The notes beneath the pieces are model-generated. The model was not told where the DNA came from, searched no databases, and saw only the letters and a list, made by a program, of their open reading frames with translations. From Haematococcus lacustris (Eukaryota; Chlorophyta; Chlorophyceae; Chlamydomonadales; Haematococcaceae), in assembly GCA_030144725.1 (NCBI GenBank), contig JASKMD010000029.1, forward strand, positions 124,001-188,000: 64,000 nt of DNA, written 5' to 3'. Positions within the stretch are counted from its first letter, which is position 1, and each line of letters opens with the position of its first letter. Positions 33,849-47,000 of the stretch are shown piece by piece. The position numbers and the translations under genes were made by a program.

Positions 33849-35670
33849 ATGAGCCAGCGTGACATGCAACATCAAGTCGCAGTGGATGGCGGTGCATCAG
33901 GAGCAGTTGGGTACAGCCCAGCTGGGGAGGCGCCCTCTCCTGCCTCTAGGCTGCTGGACCTCCCGCAGCGCTGCTGGATGACATCGCTTGCCGGGTCATG
34001 CAGCTTGGGGCTAGAAGCCTGCTGCCCCTGACCTGCCGCGCCTTCTCCCAGGCCCACCTGCTGCACATCCCAGCCTTGCGCATCCAGCTGTGCAGGCCTC
34101 GCTGCGACCAGCTGCTCACGCCCCGAGTCGTTGCAGCCCTGCGAGCGAGGAAGAGCAAGCTGGTTCTCACCTTGTGGGCAGCCAACGAAAAAGGGCAGCG
34201 CGCGCGTACAAGGAGCAGTTGGCTCCCACTTTGCAGCTGCCACAGATGGAGTACACCCAAGATATCACCGACCTGCTGGCCCATGCCCTAGCAAAGCTAG
34301 ACAACTGTGCAGCAGTTTAGGTCTGCAAGTTGATCCACAATTCAGAGAATGTCCATGAAGAGCTCGATGTTCTACGCTGCTCACCTGGCCTGGCTCAGTG
34401 CCTGCTGGACAGCTTCCCCAGCCTGACTGCCCTGACCCTGCAGGGGTTTGCTGTATCAAGCGAAGCGCTAGCCAGCCTCCTCACCCACCCGCCGCTGGCC
34501 CTGCAGCTGCAGCAGCTACACCTCACCACTACCTACATGATAGATGCTGGAGCACTGGGCCCTGTGATTCAAGGTCTGCAGTTGAAGCAGCTCAGCTTAG
34601 TTGTCTTAGACCCCAAAATGCCTGACGCACCACCGCTGCCTAGCTTTCAGCATATGGCGCAACACCTGACCCAGCTGCACCTCGAGTACTATTCGCACTA
34701 TGATGACAGTTACAAATTCCTGGTGGAGGACTTGCAACCGCTGGCTCAGCTGCAGGTGCTCACTCTGTCCAGCCTGGATGCCTCTGACAGCCTGGATGGC
34801 CTGGCTGAGCTGCTGCAGGCGCTGCCTCAGCTCCACACCCTGCAGCTGCCAATGGGGACAGTCAGGGGCCAGCAGGAACTCAACACACTCCTGGCAGCCA
34901 CCCAAATCACAAGCCTTCAGCTTCGAGGTGTGACAGAGCTGGATGCCTCATGTGCTGATGTCCCTTGCAGCTGGCAGCGGCTGGAGCTCTCCGGGGCGGT
35001 TGAGGGGCCTGACATCATGTACCTGCCCCTGCACTCCCTCTCCCAGCCTCTAGTGTTGGGGCGACTGAACATCAGTGCGCATGACATCTTAGATCCTGTG
35101 GTACCAGCCGCACTCCACCTCGTTGCAGGAGCGATCAAGGTGCCAGTGCAAATCAAGGAAGTGCAGCTGACTGTGCTAGATCGGAGGCAACAACACCCTT
35201 CACCATTTGTACCCACTATAGCCACTGCACCCACTATAACACTCCTACAGCAGCAGAGAGCGGACCTGGCGGTGCTGCCAGCTATGCTGCAACCTCTCAA
35301 GTGCTGCGGCAAGGTGCAGGTCAGTGGCCTGTATGAAGTCACCGCCGCTGATGTCCTGGCACTGGCTCCATTGTGCCGGGACTGCACACACTTTGTGTTG
35401 GAGGGCGGCAGCGTGGAGCCCTCACTGGACTTCTGGCGCCAGCTGGTGCAGCTCATGCCCGCCGTGCAGAAGGTCGGTTTTATTGGCGTGAAGGGATGTG
35501 TTTCTGCAGCCATGCATGAGTCGCTGCTGCTCATGGCTAAGCAGCCCTGGGCACGGTGGCTGGACATCACACTGCAGAATCACTGCATTGCCACTAAGCC
35601 CCCTGCATATTGGCGGGCTGGCAGCTGGTTGAGGACTGGTTTATTCAAAGTGACCGTGTTGGGTAGTTGA
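33849..35670 (+). CDS. F-box-like / leucine-rich-repeat protein, paralogue A (frameshifted near start)
   Basis: ATG at 33849 (MSQRDMQHQVAVDGG). Near 33961-33965 one base appears to be missing: beyond it the +1 frame gives LLDDIACRVMQLGARSLLPL, matching paralogue B at 52154-52516 and resembling an F-box (LLDLP..LLDDI). A second exon starts after an acceptor at about 34320 and runs open to TGA at 35668-35670, about 450 residues. It carries irregular leucine-rich repeats (FPSLTALTLQGF; LPQLHTLQLPMG; QITSLQLRG). How the two parts join (34160-34320) is not resolved. F-box/LRR proteins often select substrates for ubiquitin ligases; here that is only a suggestion. The frameshift may be an assembly error or true decay. 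Confidence 0.7.
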
Positions 35671-37507
35671 ATCATCAACTGACAGTGGCTGGCGGGGCCT
35701 TGATGCTTTGTAATGTTCATGCATGCCACAGTGTCGGGCTGTGGCTATGCTAGAACACCCAGGAGCGGTGACACCAACAAGACACGTGTGGCTGGGCCAG
35801 ACTAGACAGCTTCGATACTTGCATTTTCCTTGATGACACCAGCTTTGTCACCACATACGCTGAGCCTGCCCTGACACCATGCGTGGCAGTAGTGGTCAGG
35901 CAAGGTGGGGTGTGTAGCTTATGTTTTGTGGTTAAAACTGAGTTTTCAGGTGTTGAGGCTGATGTGGCAGTGGCTAGGAGATTACAAGGCCTAAGACGTG
36001 GGTGGGGGTGGGGGAGGGGGAGAGGTGGTGGTAATAGGTTTGGCAGATGGGGCCCTTGTAGTTGGAGACCCTAATGGCGATAATGTCACATGGGCAGCTG
36101 TTGTTCATATTACTAATATTGTTGCTGCACCTGCCGCTGATACTGCTTGTGCTGTTGTCATTGCTGTAATTACTCTATAAATCACCCCATGAATCTCCGG
36201 GAAACCCCAAGTTGCTTTAAGAAGGTCACCGCCGTCCCAACGCACATCGCGCGGTTTCGCGGAAGAAGCGACAGGGCACCGCCAAGCAAAAGCAGGGCCC
36301 GACGAAGAAATTGAAAGGTGCGTCGTCGACTTCGACGGTGTGGTGACCTCCGCGCCGTGCACCTGTCGCTCCTGTCGGTTTCATCGCAGCATCTCGTACA
36401 CCTCAAGGAAAGCAACGACGGGCTTGAAGGGAACGCTGGAAGACGCAGCGGCGCCAGGTGCGGGTCCGCCCCCGCCTTGTGTGTCCCCGCACACCGTCCC
36501 GCCTTGAGTGTCGACATCTTGTGCCTAATCCGCGATGAAGCTGTCAATCAAGCTGTCAAAGCGCTGGTTGTGCTTGCCTGTAGGCCATTAAGCGGGGTTG
36601 CAAAAAGACAAAGCACAAGATCGTGGCATCCAACCTGCCCCTCGCTGGTCTAGGGGCGGGTGGTTTGGGTAGCACTGCCACACAGCTGACCCCAGCCCCT
36701 GCAAGGCAAGGCTGTCAAGCTTGACATGACTGACCCCGAAGTCTGCCAAGAGTGTCCCATGCAGAGTGTAGTAGGAGCAGCGGCAGTGTGGTCGCCCTAC
36801 CCTTCCAGCTGTCACTGACCTGAGGCTGCTGACAGATGGTGCGCTAGCCTTCACCTCAGCCTCAAAGGCTTGATGTGAGCTGCACATGCGCCAGGCGGCC
36901 TACTGCCCAGTCACAGACATGCCCAGCCCATGAGCTTCAGCTGGTCATCACTGGGTCGAGGGGGATTGGGATTAGGGTACTAACCCTAACCCCAACCCTA
37001 CCCCCATTATTGTGCTGACACAGTCCGAACGCCCTGGGCCAAGGAGGGGCTGGCGGTGGTGTGGCCTGCTGTCACACCCAGGCCCGCAGCTGCAAGCCTG
37101 AACAGCCCCAGGGTGTGTTGGTGTGGTGTGTTGGAGATGCACTGCCTTGGCACAGGCATGAGGCACACTCATGAACCAGGTCAGCCTGCTGCAGCCATGA
37201 AAGAGGTCAGCCTGCTGCAGCTGCTAAGTGGCTGTGGGCTGGGCGCCGACCTTTGCGCGGATGGTGCCCGCTAGAAGCTTGCTGTGTGGTCTGTAAGAAA
37301 GCTTGTGGACTTTGCATGGCTGCTGCCTGGTAGACCCATCTTATGGTGCGTTTGTAAGGGGGCTGATGACAGCCGTCACCTCTTGAAGCCTTGAACGTTT
37401 TTCATGGCGGTGTTGCACTGTATATAGACAGCCATGACGTCGTAGTCGAAGCAGCGCATGAACACCGTCGTCGCCCGGCGTGTAGTGCTACTTCGAGCTA
37501 GGAGCTA
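35671..37507. other. intergenic stretch before the gap; possible unassigned exon
   Basis: No gene recognised with confidence. Around 36200-36500 the composition looks coding and free of simple repeats (one frame includes EEIERCVVDFDGVVTS), but I could not place it in a family or connect it to neighbours. A short telomere-like run of CCCTAA/CCCCAA lies near 36975-37000. Confidence 0.35.
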
Positions 37508-38007
37508 NNNNNNNNNNNNNNNNNNNNNNNNNNNNNNNNNNNNNNNNNNNNNNNNNNNNNNNNNNNNNNNNNNNNNNNNNNNNNNNNNNNNNNNNNNNNN
37601 NNNNNNNNNNNNNNNNNNNNNNNNNNNNNNNNNNNNNNNNNNNNNNNNNNNNNNNNNNNNNNNNNNNNNNNNNNNNNNNNNNNNNNNNNNNNNNNNNNNN
37701 NNNNNNNNNNNNNNNNNNNNNNNNNNNNNNNNNNNNNNNNNNNNNNNNNNNNNNNNNNNNNNNNNNNNNNNNNNNNNNNNNNNNNNNNNNNNNNNNNNNN
37801 NNNNNNNNNNNNNNNNNNNNNNNNNNNNNNNNNNNNNNNNNNNNNNNNNNNNNNNNNNNNNNNNNNNNNNNNNNNNNNNNNNNNNNNNNNNNNNNNNNNN
37901 NNNNNNNNNNNNNNNNNNNNNNNNNNNNNNNNNNNNNNNNNNNNNNNNNNNNNNNNNNNNNNNNNNNNNNNNNNNNNNNNNNNNNNNNNNNNNNNNNNNN
38001 NNNNNNN
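37508..38007. other. assembly gap (500 N)
   Basis: Exactly 500 undetermined bases, a common placeholder for a gap of unknown length. Open frames reported through it are meaningless. The 5' part of the Dicer-like gene is lost here or beyond. Confidence 0.99.
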
Positions 38008-38016
38008 TTGCTGCAG

Positions 38017-41000
38017 GCTCACGGGCTGCAGGGCCTGCCTGACGGCGTGTTTGCCCCCCTCATGGACCGCCTCACCGCCTGCCTCCCCTCACACAAGCTC
38101 CACAGCTGCCTGCAGGTCAGGGACAGGGAAGGAGAGGCTGCCAGTCAGGGAGACGGGCAGGGAGAAGTGCCAGCAGCAGGGGTCAAGTGAGGGGGGGACC
38201 CCCCTTTCACTCTCAAGGCCAGGGTAACCCCCCTGCCCCCTGCCCCCCTTGCAGCCACCGCCTGCCACCACCCCCCCTGCTGCTGGCAGGCCGCCCTCAC
38301 CCAGCAGTCCCCCCCCCAGCGCCCCCCCCCATGGAATCAGCCCCTCTGGAATCAGCCCCCAGGAGACCCGGCTGCACAGGCTGGGTGCCGCCTGGTTCAG
38401 CCCCCTGCTGCTGGAGGTGGTCAGGCGGGTGCTGGACCCTGAGGGGCCGCTGGCCAGGGGCACCTGCATGGTGTTTGCTGAGCAGAAGGTGAGGCGGGGC
38501 GAGGAACGGGCAAAGAGGGGTAAGCCAGGGCTGGACTGGAGGGGGGGCGGGGAAGTGGTGCTCCAGGGGGTGGCAGGAAGGGGTGGCTGTAGGAGGGGGG
38601 GGGCCACAGGGGTGCTGCCCCGCCCCCCCCTGCTGCACCTGGCCCTGTACCACCACACCCTGTGTAGGGTCAGTGTGGTCAATAGGGGCGCTGCTGTGGT
38701 TGGGGTAGGAATGGGAGTGTGACTGCAGCTTCAGCTGGCCTGACAAAGCGTGCATGGCAGTGGTGGGAGGTTAAGGCGGAGGGGATTGGCAAATGACTTC
38801 AGCTGACCTGACTTTGACAAAGCAAGCATGGCGATTGTGCACCCATTGTGGGGGGGAGCTGCAGGGCCAGGCGGGGTAGTCCTACAGGCTGTAGTTCGGC
38901 ACCTGTGACCTAAGTAGGCAAGCTGTGTGGGGGAGGGGGAGGGGGGGGCCAAGCAGTCCAGTGTGGAGGCAGGCAGGGTGCCTAAACAGGCGTCAGCAGC
39001 CTGGCACCCCAACCTGCCGCTGGTCTCTCGTAGTCGGCATCTTATTGGCCCCTGCTGTTGCTTGGCTTGTGCCACTGCTTGGCTTGCCTGACCTTTCTCC
39101 CCCGCCTCTGTCTGCCCCCTGTGACCGCACACAGCCTGCTGCTTCAACACCGCTGCTGCTTCAGGCTGTGGCCCTGGCCCTGCACCACCTGCTAGACCGG
39201 CTGCCTGCCAGCGTGACCGCCAGCGTGCGCAGCAGCTGGTTCATAGGCCACGGGGGACTGGGCTCTTCAAGCTTACCCACCTCAATGACCATGGCGGTGA
39301 GGGGCAGGCAGTGTGAATGGGACTAGCAGTGTGACCTAGGACTGGAGTGTGACCTGGGACTGGAGTGTGACCTGGGACTGGAGTGTGACCTGGGCCTGGC
39401 TCTACCACCACCCTACCAACCCCACCCCACCCCACCCCACCCCACCCTCCCCCGCAGGCCCAGAGGCGTGCAGTGGCGGCTTTCCGCTCCGGGTCCCTGA
39501 ACCTGCTGCTGGCCACCCATGTGGGGGCGGAGGGCCTGGACTTCGGGCGGTGCGGGTGCGTGGTCCTGCTGGAGCCGCCGCGCCACTTGGTGCCCTTTGT
39601 GCAGGTGCGCTGGGGGAGGGGGTGGGGGGGCAGCAGGGGAGGGGGTGGGGGGGCAGCAGGGGAGGGGGGGAAGGGATGCCCCGGGGGAAGGGGGTGGGAG
39701 GGCAGCAGGGGCATAGGGCAGGTTTGTGGTGTGGTGTGTTTACAAATAGGTGTGCTGGGGGCTGCTGGGCTGCATATGCCTACCCTGCTTTGCACACCCT
39801 CCGGTCAGGTCAGGGGGGCTCAGCTGGAGGCCTCATGGTGGGGGAGTCGAGCATATGGGCAAGTGGGAAGCAAACCTGGTGGCAACGCGCGCTGGTGGCC
39901 TCTGCGTATGCCTGCCCTGCTTTGCACCCTTAGCCCGATGAGGCTGAGGAGGAGGCAAGCTGGTTGAGCTGCTTGTTGACATGGCTGCATGGGGGAGTGT
40001 GTGACCGCCTGGCCTGAGTGTGTGACCGCAGTGCATGGGCCGAGTGCGTCAGCGCGGGGGGGAGTGTGTGGTGCTGTTGCAGCGCGGCCTGCTGCAACAC
40101 CAGCGGCAGGTGGAGGCGCTGCAGAGGTATGCTGGTGGAGGCCCCACCGCCCCACTGCCTTGCTGCCCCCTGCCTGCCTGGCACCCTCACCTGACTCGCA
40201 CCCCAGCCTGCTGCTGCCCCCCCGCCGGCCTGCCAGTGCTGCTGGCAACACCCCTGCCTCGCTGCCTGCCCCCGCGCCTCACCGCCAACTGCCAACTGCC
40301 AACTGCCTCAGCGGTCCCACGCCCCTGCCAGTCACCCTCGCTGGCATGGACCTCCATGGACCTCCTCCTCCTCCTCGGATACAAAGCACAGCCCTTGTTT
40401 GAGGGAGAGTACTTCTGAAGAGCAGTTACTTAGAGGGAAAGCTCCGACCTGACCACCGCAACCACAAAGAGCCTCACTGCCTGCCCCCATGCCTGACAAG
40501 GTCCCTCCGCATGCATGACTGGGACGCCCACCTGTCACACACCCCAGCCCAACCTGCAAGCGCCCCCCTGCCCGCCATGCATCCTGCCCGCCTGCCTGTT
40601 TGCCCCCCGCGTCCGGCTGGGACCCCTCACCTGACTCGCACCCCAGCCTACTACAGGCCCCCCGCCTGCCTGCCACCCACCACTGCCCGCTCTCCAGCCA
40701 GCCCTCCTGCCTGTTTGCCCGCCCCGGTCTTCACCAGCCTGGCTGGCTGCTCTGCTGTGCTGCAGCAAGCACCTCGCCCTGCAGCAGGCCATCAGATCCC
40801 GTCATGAGGTGCTGTTCCCCGGAGGAGTTGAACCCGGCACCTCGCCTATCGCCCCGCGCCCCCTTTCAGCCTCTGAGCCAGCTGCCTGCAGTCATCAGCC
40901 TGGGCACGGTGGAGCAGCACCCAGCCAGCCCCCAGGCCTGGGGCCACACCAGCTGGCGGCAGGCGGGGGGGGCCCTGGGGGGGTACTGGGTCAGGTAGTG

Positions 41001-44000
41001 GAGGGCTGTGGTGGGCGGGGGGAGGAGGACGAGGACATTGGTGAGGGGGAGCAGGAGGTTCTGCGCAGCCTGTTCCCAACTGCTGCGGCAGTGACAGCGA
41101 CAGCGGTGGAGGGGGAGGAGCAGCAGGCGGGGGGGGCTGAGGGTGAGGGTGAGGGGGTGTACCGGGTGCCTGGTGGTGCGGTCTGCTTTGAGTCCATGGC
41201 CCTTAGTGTGGTGGAGCGCTACTGCGCCACACTGCCAGGCAACAACAGGCAAGAGGGGGAGGGGAAGGGGGGAGAGGGAGGGAGGGAGGGAGGGGAGGGT
41301 GGGAGAGAGGGAGGGTGGGAGAGAGTTATGGAGCTCGAAAGCATGAACTGTGGGGAGACCCTGACCCTGACCCTGACCCTGACCCTGAGGGTGTAAAGGA
41401 GCTCAATGCTATGTACTGGGGGGAGAGCCTGCCCAGCACTCGCACTCGCACCCGCACCCCAACCCTGCAGGTAAACCCAGCTGACCCTGACCCTGACCCT
41501 GCAGGTACACCCAGCTGAAGCCGCGCTTCATCCTTGACAGCCTGAGTCACGGCTACTACCAGGCGCTGCTGGTGCTGCCGGCAAACAGCATGGTGCAGGG
41601 CCAGCAGCAGCAGCATGGTCAGGGTGGGCTGGCGGCAGGCAGCAACGGCTGCCTGGTGCAAGGACCACCCAGGCTAGGTGGGTGAGGGGGGAGCTGGCTC
41701 CATGCCATGGCTGTGGTGGTGTAGGCCACAGGGTGGAGGAGGGTGGGGCCGGGGGCACAGGCTCCCCCTAGGAGCCCTGCACACCTGGGTGTAGGGTTGA
41801 ACTTACCCAACCCTAACTCCAACCCCTGACTCCAACTTCTAACCCCAGCCCTAACCCTAACCCTAAGCCCTAGACTGGTACATGCCAGAGGGGGGGCGGG
41901 TAGGGATGGGGGCACGTGGGCAGGGGTGGAGATGCCGATTTGGTCTTTCTGTTTTCTTACTGTGCCCTGTGCCCTGTGCCCTAGTATTTGCTTGGTGCTG
42001 GCTTGCAGGAAGCAGCTGATGAGGATGAGATGACCTGCGCCCTGCGCCCTACTATCTGCCTGCCCCGGTACTGACCTGCAGGCAGCAGCGCGGCTCGCAA
42101 GGCCGCCAGCCTGGAGGCGGTGAGGCGGCTGCACCTTGGCGGCGCCCTGACTGACGCCCTGTACCCGGTGGATGCCCTGAGCCTGCTGCAGCAGGTCGGG
42201 GGGCGGCCGGCTCACTTTGCGCTGGCCACGCGCATCATGGACACAGGCAAGCCAGCAGGGAGGGAAAGCAGCAGGGCCGGACGGCTGGGAAGGGTCGAGG
42301 GGTAGGGGGAGGGGGCGGAGGGGTTGGAAGGGGCGGAGGGGGAGCAGGGGGGTTGGAAAGCAAGGGGAGGAAGAGGGGGAGAGTGGGAGGGAAGGGGGTA
42401 ACGGGCTGGGGAGCGGAGAGCTAAGGAAGGGCGGTGACAGTGGGAGGGGGTGGCAAATGGGGATGTATCGTCAGGACCCAGCAGCCCTAGCAGCCCTGAC
42501 CTTGAAAGCCCCCCCTGACTGCCCCCTTGCCAGTAATCCTTCCAGAACTCAACTCCGTTATGCTTGCCGTCATGATCTACTGGCCCAATGCTGCGCTGCC
42601 TGCCTGCTCCACTGGCAGAGATCTACAGCAACGTGCCTCGGGTCACTCTGGAGCACAAGCTGGCCGACTGCCTGCTACCCAGCCCCCCAGGCCCTGCCCC
42701 CTTGCTGCCCACTCCTGTGCCCCCTGATCCTGCAACCGCTGCAACCGCTGCAACCGCTGCCCCCAGCACCGTCCCTTCCCTAGCACCTACACCCACACCC
42801 ACCCCGGCCCTGGCTCCATCCCTGCCCTCCACTCCCTTGGTGCCAGGCCCTGCAGGTGAGGCAGCTGCCCCTCAGGCCACCTCATGGTGTTACGTGACCA
42901 GGGTTCAACCCCCGGCATGGGGACCATGCTTTTTGACCATTTCTGGCCAGGCCTCGCCTAATAGTGTGCCTTGTGTGGCAGTACTCCCGGCTTGCCTCAT
43001 GGCTCCTGAACAGGCCACCAGCACGCAACAAGGCACCGACCAACAACAGACCTGTGCTCAACTGATCTGGCTGATCAGGCTGATCTGGCGAATTTGGTTG
43101 ATCAGGCTGATCAGGCTGATCAGCCTGAACAGCCTGATCAGCCTGATCTGACTGTTCTGGCTGACCCTAGCACATGAAGGACGGTGCAAGGCAGCACAGG
43201 CAGGGTGATTCAAGCAAGCTGGTAGGACAAGGTGAACAGGGTGTGTCATGAGTGATGAGTTCAGCCTGCCCACCACGCACTGCCTGCTCACCCCTGCGTG
43301 CTGCTGCCTGTGTAGAGCTGGAAGAGAGGCAGCTGTACGGCTGGCTGCTGCAGCCCTGCCCCGCACCCCCCCTGCACCACCGCTGGCCTCTAGGAATGGA
43401 CATCTACCCGCCCTCCTACCCAACTCCTACCCACCAACCACCAGGCACCTTCCCGGCCCCTTCCGCTGCCGGATCGCAGCCCTCCGTCCTGCACCAGCTG
43501 CACCCCTTCGGCATCCTCCTGCACCGCCGCCTGCCGCCCGTTGCACTCAGCGTATTCAGCGTGTGGCTGCCGGGAGGGCATCATGCGCTTGCACGACCGG
43601 TGCACCTTGGGCCGGTGCAGCTCACCGGAGCCCAACTGCACGCCCTGGGCGTCGGCCACAGCGCGCTGCTTGCCAGCACCGTGCCAGTAAAGGCCATCAC
43701 AGCACCGCTGCCCGCGCAGACTCACCTGCCGTCGACGTCCGAGGAAGCGGTTGTGCCGGCGCGTGCTGATGAAGGCGCACCACAAGCTGGCGGGGCACCT
43801 GGAACCATCGCAGAGTCGCGGCGGCCCACCGCGCCTTGCAGCAGCCAAGACTGGCATGTTGCCCAACAGCCGGCGAGCAGCGGGCTAGGGCAGGATGACG
43901 TCATGCTTTGCGACGACGATGCATCGTCTAGCCTGGACCGAGACACCTTGAGACAGAGTAGGCGCGAACACCGACGCCTCTTCGGCCATCAACCAAAGCA

Positions 44001-47000
44001 GGGTAAAGGCGTGAGCGGCAAGGCAGCGGCTGATCAGCCGCCGGCTCTGCTAAACCCAGATGCTGCTGCTCGTACGGCTGCAATGAAGCGACCAGCGGGC
44101 ACTGATAGCGTGGCAGATTCGCTAGACGACGTCTCCGCCGTAGAATCTGCGACTGAGTCCGACGACTCCGAGTTCGATCCAGACAGCGATGCCGATGACA
44201 GCGACTCGGACGCGGACATCACCACAGAAGGCGTGTTCGAGGAGCAGGACGAGGAAATGATCGATGTCGGGTCGTCACGCACTGTTGGCTCCCACCCCCA
44301 TCCCACCTCCGACTCCTTGAGGATTCAGCCAGCCAGCCAACATACGATGCCCAGCCGGGAGCGGCTTTCAGCAGCTGTGCCACCCCCAGCCTCAGCAACA
44401 GCCTGCCCACAAGGAGCTGCTAGCAATGGCAGAGTGGGCAGCAGCCCTCCCCCACAACCACCCTCAGGCTTGCACCCCTTCCTGGCCTACGCTTCCTGGG
44501 AGTGGGCGCAGAAGGCCGGGGTGCTGCAGCTGCGCAGGGCACTGGCAGCGGCTGGCTTCAGCCTCCCCCCACCACCCTGGGCAGGGCTGCAGGGGCTGTG
44601 GAGTGAGGGGCAGGAGCCTGAGGGGCAGCAGCAGGGGCCAGGTGCAGGAGGCGACACGGACACGGAGTCAGAGCTGCCGCAACGCTGGTTTACCGCGGTC
44701 CCCGTCACACTCAGCAGCACCCTCCCCTCCCCACACCTACACACCCACACACAGCACCCACCTGCTGACCCAGCCACCCCCTTGGGGGACCTGCTGGCTA
44801 CCCCACTCACCCCCTCCTGCACTGCCCCCTACCCAGCTGCAGCACTTGCTGCTCCCCGTTCTGCCTCCACTCCCAGCTGCCCAGGTCCGCCGACCTGCCC
44901 CAGCTGCCTGGCCGGTGCCATTGACTGGGCTGCTCTGTGCCAGCTGGCCAGCGGAGCCGTGCCCTTGCAGCAGCTGGTGGACCTAGGCAAGGCGGTGCTG
45001 CCCCCTGACGCCGAGGACCCAGCAGGGGGGTGCAGCTCCTCCACCTCCTGCCCACCACCACGTGTGGCGGAGGTGGCGCCAGTGTCGGGGCAGCTGGCAC
45101 CGCTGTCGTCCCTGCAAGGCCGGGTGCTCATGTCTGCCCTATACCCGGGGCTGCGCTACATCGTCCCCAGGCAGCCCCCAGGCGGGCAGGAGGCCACAGG
45201 GCCGGCCACACTCCCAGAACCTGCATTGAAACAGCCAGCAGCCCCGACACTGGACCACCCCAGCTCATCAGCCCCTGCACTGCCCCCCTCCACCCTCAGT
45301 CAAGGAGCCAGCAGACCCTGCCCAGCAGTGAGGGGCAAGCAAGCTGGTGTGGAGGGCACTGGGGTGGTGGATGCAGGGGCAGGTCAGGCGGCGGAGCGGG
45401 TGATGGGTGTGTCCGCCCCCACGTTTGACACGGTGCTGCCGCCTGCTCTGGTTCCCATCCTGGTGTATGGCAAGGGCAACCCATACAGCCACAAGGCCGC
45501 GGTGCTGCCCTGGGTGAGGCACAGCGGGCAGCCTCTGCCTGACCAGGAGGCAGGCCAGGGCCCTGAGCACCACCAAGGCACCCAGCAGGGGCAGGCGGAG
45601 GGGCAGGGGCAGGAGCAGCAGCGCGAAGGGTTCCCACCTGCAACTGACCTAGGACGCTCCCCAGTGCAGGCGGTGCAGGCGCTGCGGCTGCATCAGCCGG
45701 TCGAACAACAGCTCCTTGGGCTGCCACAGCAGCACGTGCAGCAGCAGGAGCAGGAGCAGCAGCAGCAGCAGCAGCAGGCGCACCAACCTGAGCTAGGGGG
45801 GCCTTCAGGGCCTGGTGGTGCTGGTGGAGTGGGGCCAGAGGTGGAGGGCGGTGCAGCCCCTCCTGGGGTGAAGCGGCAGCACGCCACCCTGAGCCTGAGG
45901 CAGCACCTGGCATGGTGGGTACGCCTACCCCCCCACCCCCCAGCAGCAGCTGGCCTACACCCCTGTGCAGCTGAAGCTGAGCCATGAACTGCGGCGGCGG
46001 CGGCGGCGGAGTTAGTGGCAATGGGTGTGGCAGTGGTGGCCGCAGTGATGGGCTACAGGGGTGGTGGGGAGGCAGAGCCGGCAGAGCCAGGCAGCCTGGC
46101 CCGCAGTGCAGGGACATGGACCCGGCCCCTGTCAGCCTACCCCTGCTGCTGCTGCTGCTGCAGGCGCTTCCCTTGGCTGCACCTGGAGCACATACCCGGC
46201 AGTGCTCCGCTGCTGATGGCAGGGGTGGGAGCTTCACGCTTCACCAAGGTCAGGCACACGGTGGCCCCCTGGCACCCTGGCTTACCACCACCACAGCCAC
46301 CTGCCGCACCGCAGCTGCCGTACGACAGCACCGCACCCTCCACCTCCCTTAGCACCAAGCCCTATGGCCCATACTGGAAACAAAGAGTACCTGCCCGCCC
46401 GCCCGCCCGCTTGCCCACTCGCCTGCCCGCCCGCCCGCTTTGCATCTCAACCACACACTTCCTCCCCGCACTGCTCCAGCCATTGCCCTCCCACCTTACC
46501 CCGCCCCACCCTGTTCTGCCCTTGATGCCCCTCGTTCTGATGTCCTGCCTGGATGGCCCATACTCCTGCCCTCTCCATTCTCCTGTTTCCACCCTCCCCA
46601 CACTGTCTTAACTGCCTCAACTGCCTCAGCTGCCTCAACTGCCTCAACTGCCTGGCTGCCTTCCAGGTGAATCTGCTGCTGGCCCCAGACCGTGCACCCA
46701 GGGCGCACCAGGCCCCTCTGGACCCCTCCCTGCCCCTGGACCTCGCCCAGCTCAGCAGCAGCAGCATCAACAAGCCCAACCAGCAGGCCCTGCTGCCCTG
46801 CCTGCACCTGCTGCACCCCCTGTCACTCCGCCACTGGGCCGCCCTGCACACGCTGCCCTGCCTGGTGAGGCGGATGGAGATGGTGGCAGCGGCGCAGGAG
46901 CTGCAGGACAAGCTGCGCAGCATTGCTGGGTAAGGCGCCCTGGGGTTGGCTGTCTTTTCCCCACCCCTCTTGCACCACTGCCCGTAGCATTGGCCCGCAT

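Noticed and set aside
36970..37005. Telomere-like CCCTAA/CCCCAA run (also near 41803-41872)
   Set aside because: Too short and irregular for a telomere; the second lies inside a Dicer intron.
37458..38042. Open frames across the gap
   Set aside because: They consist of N positions and carry no information.
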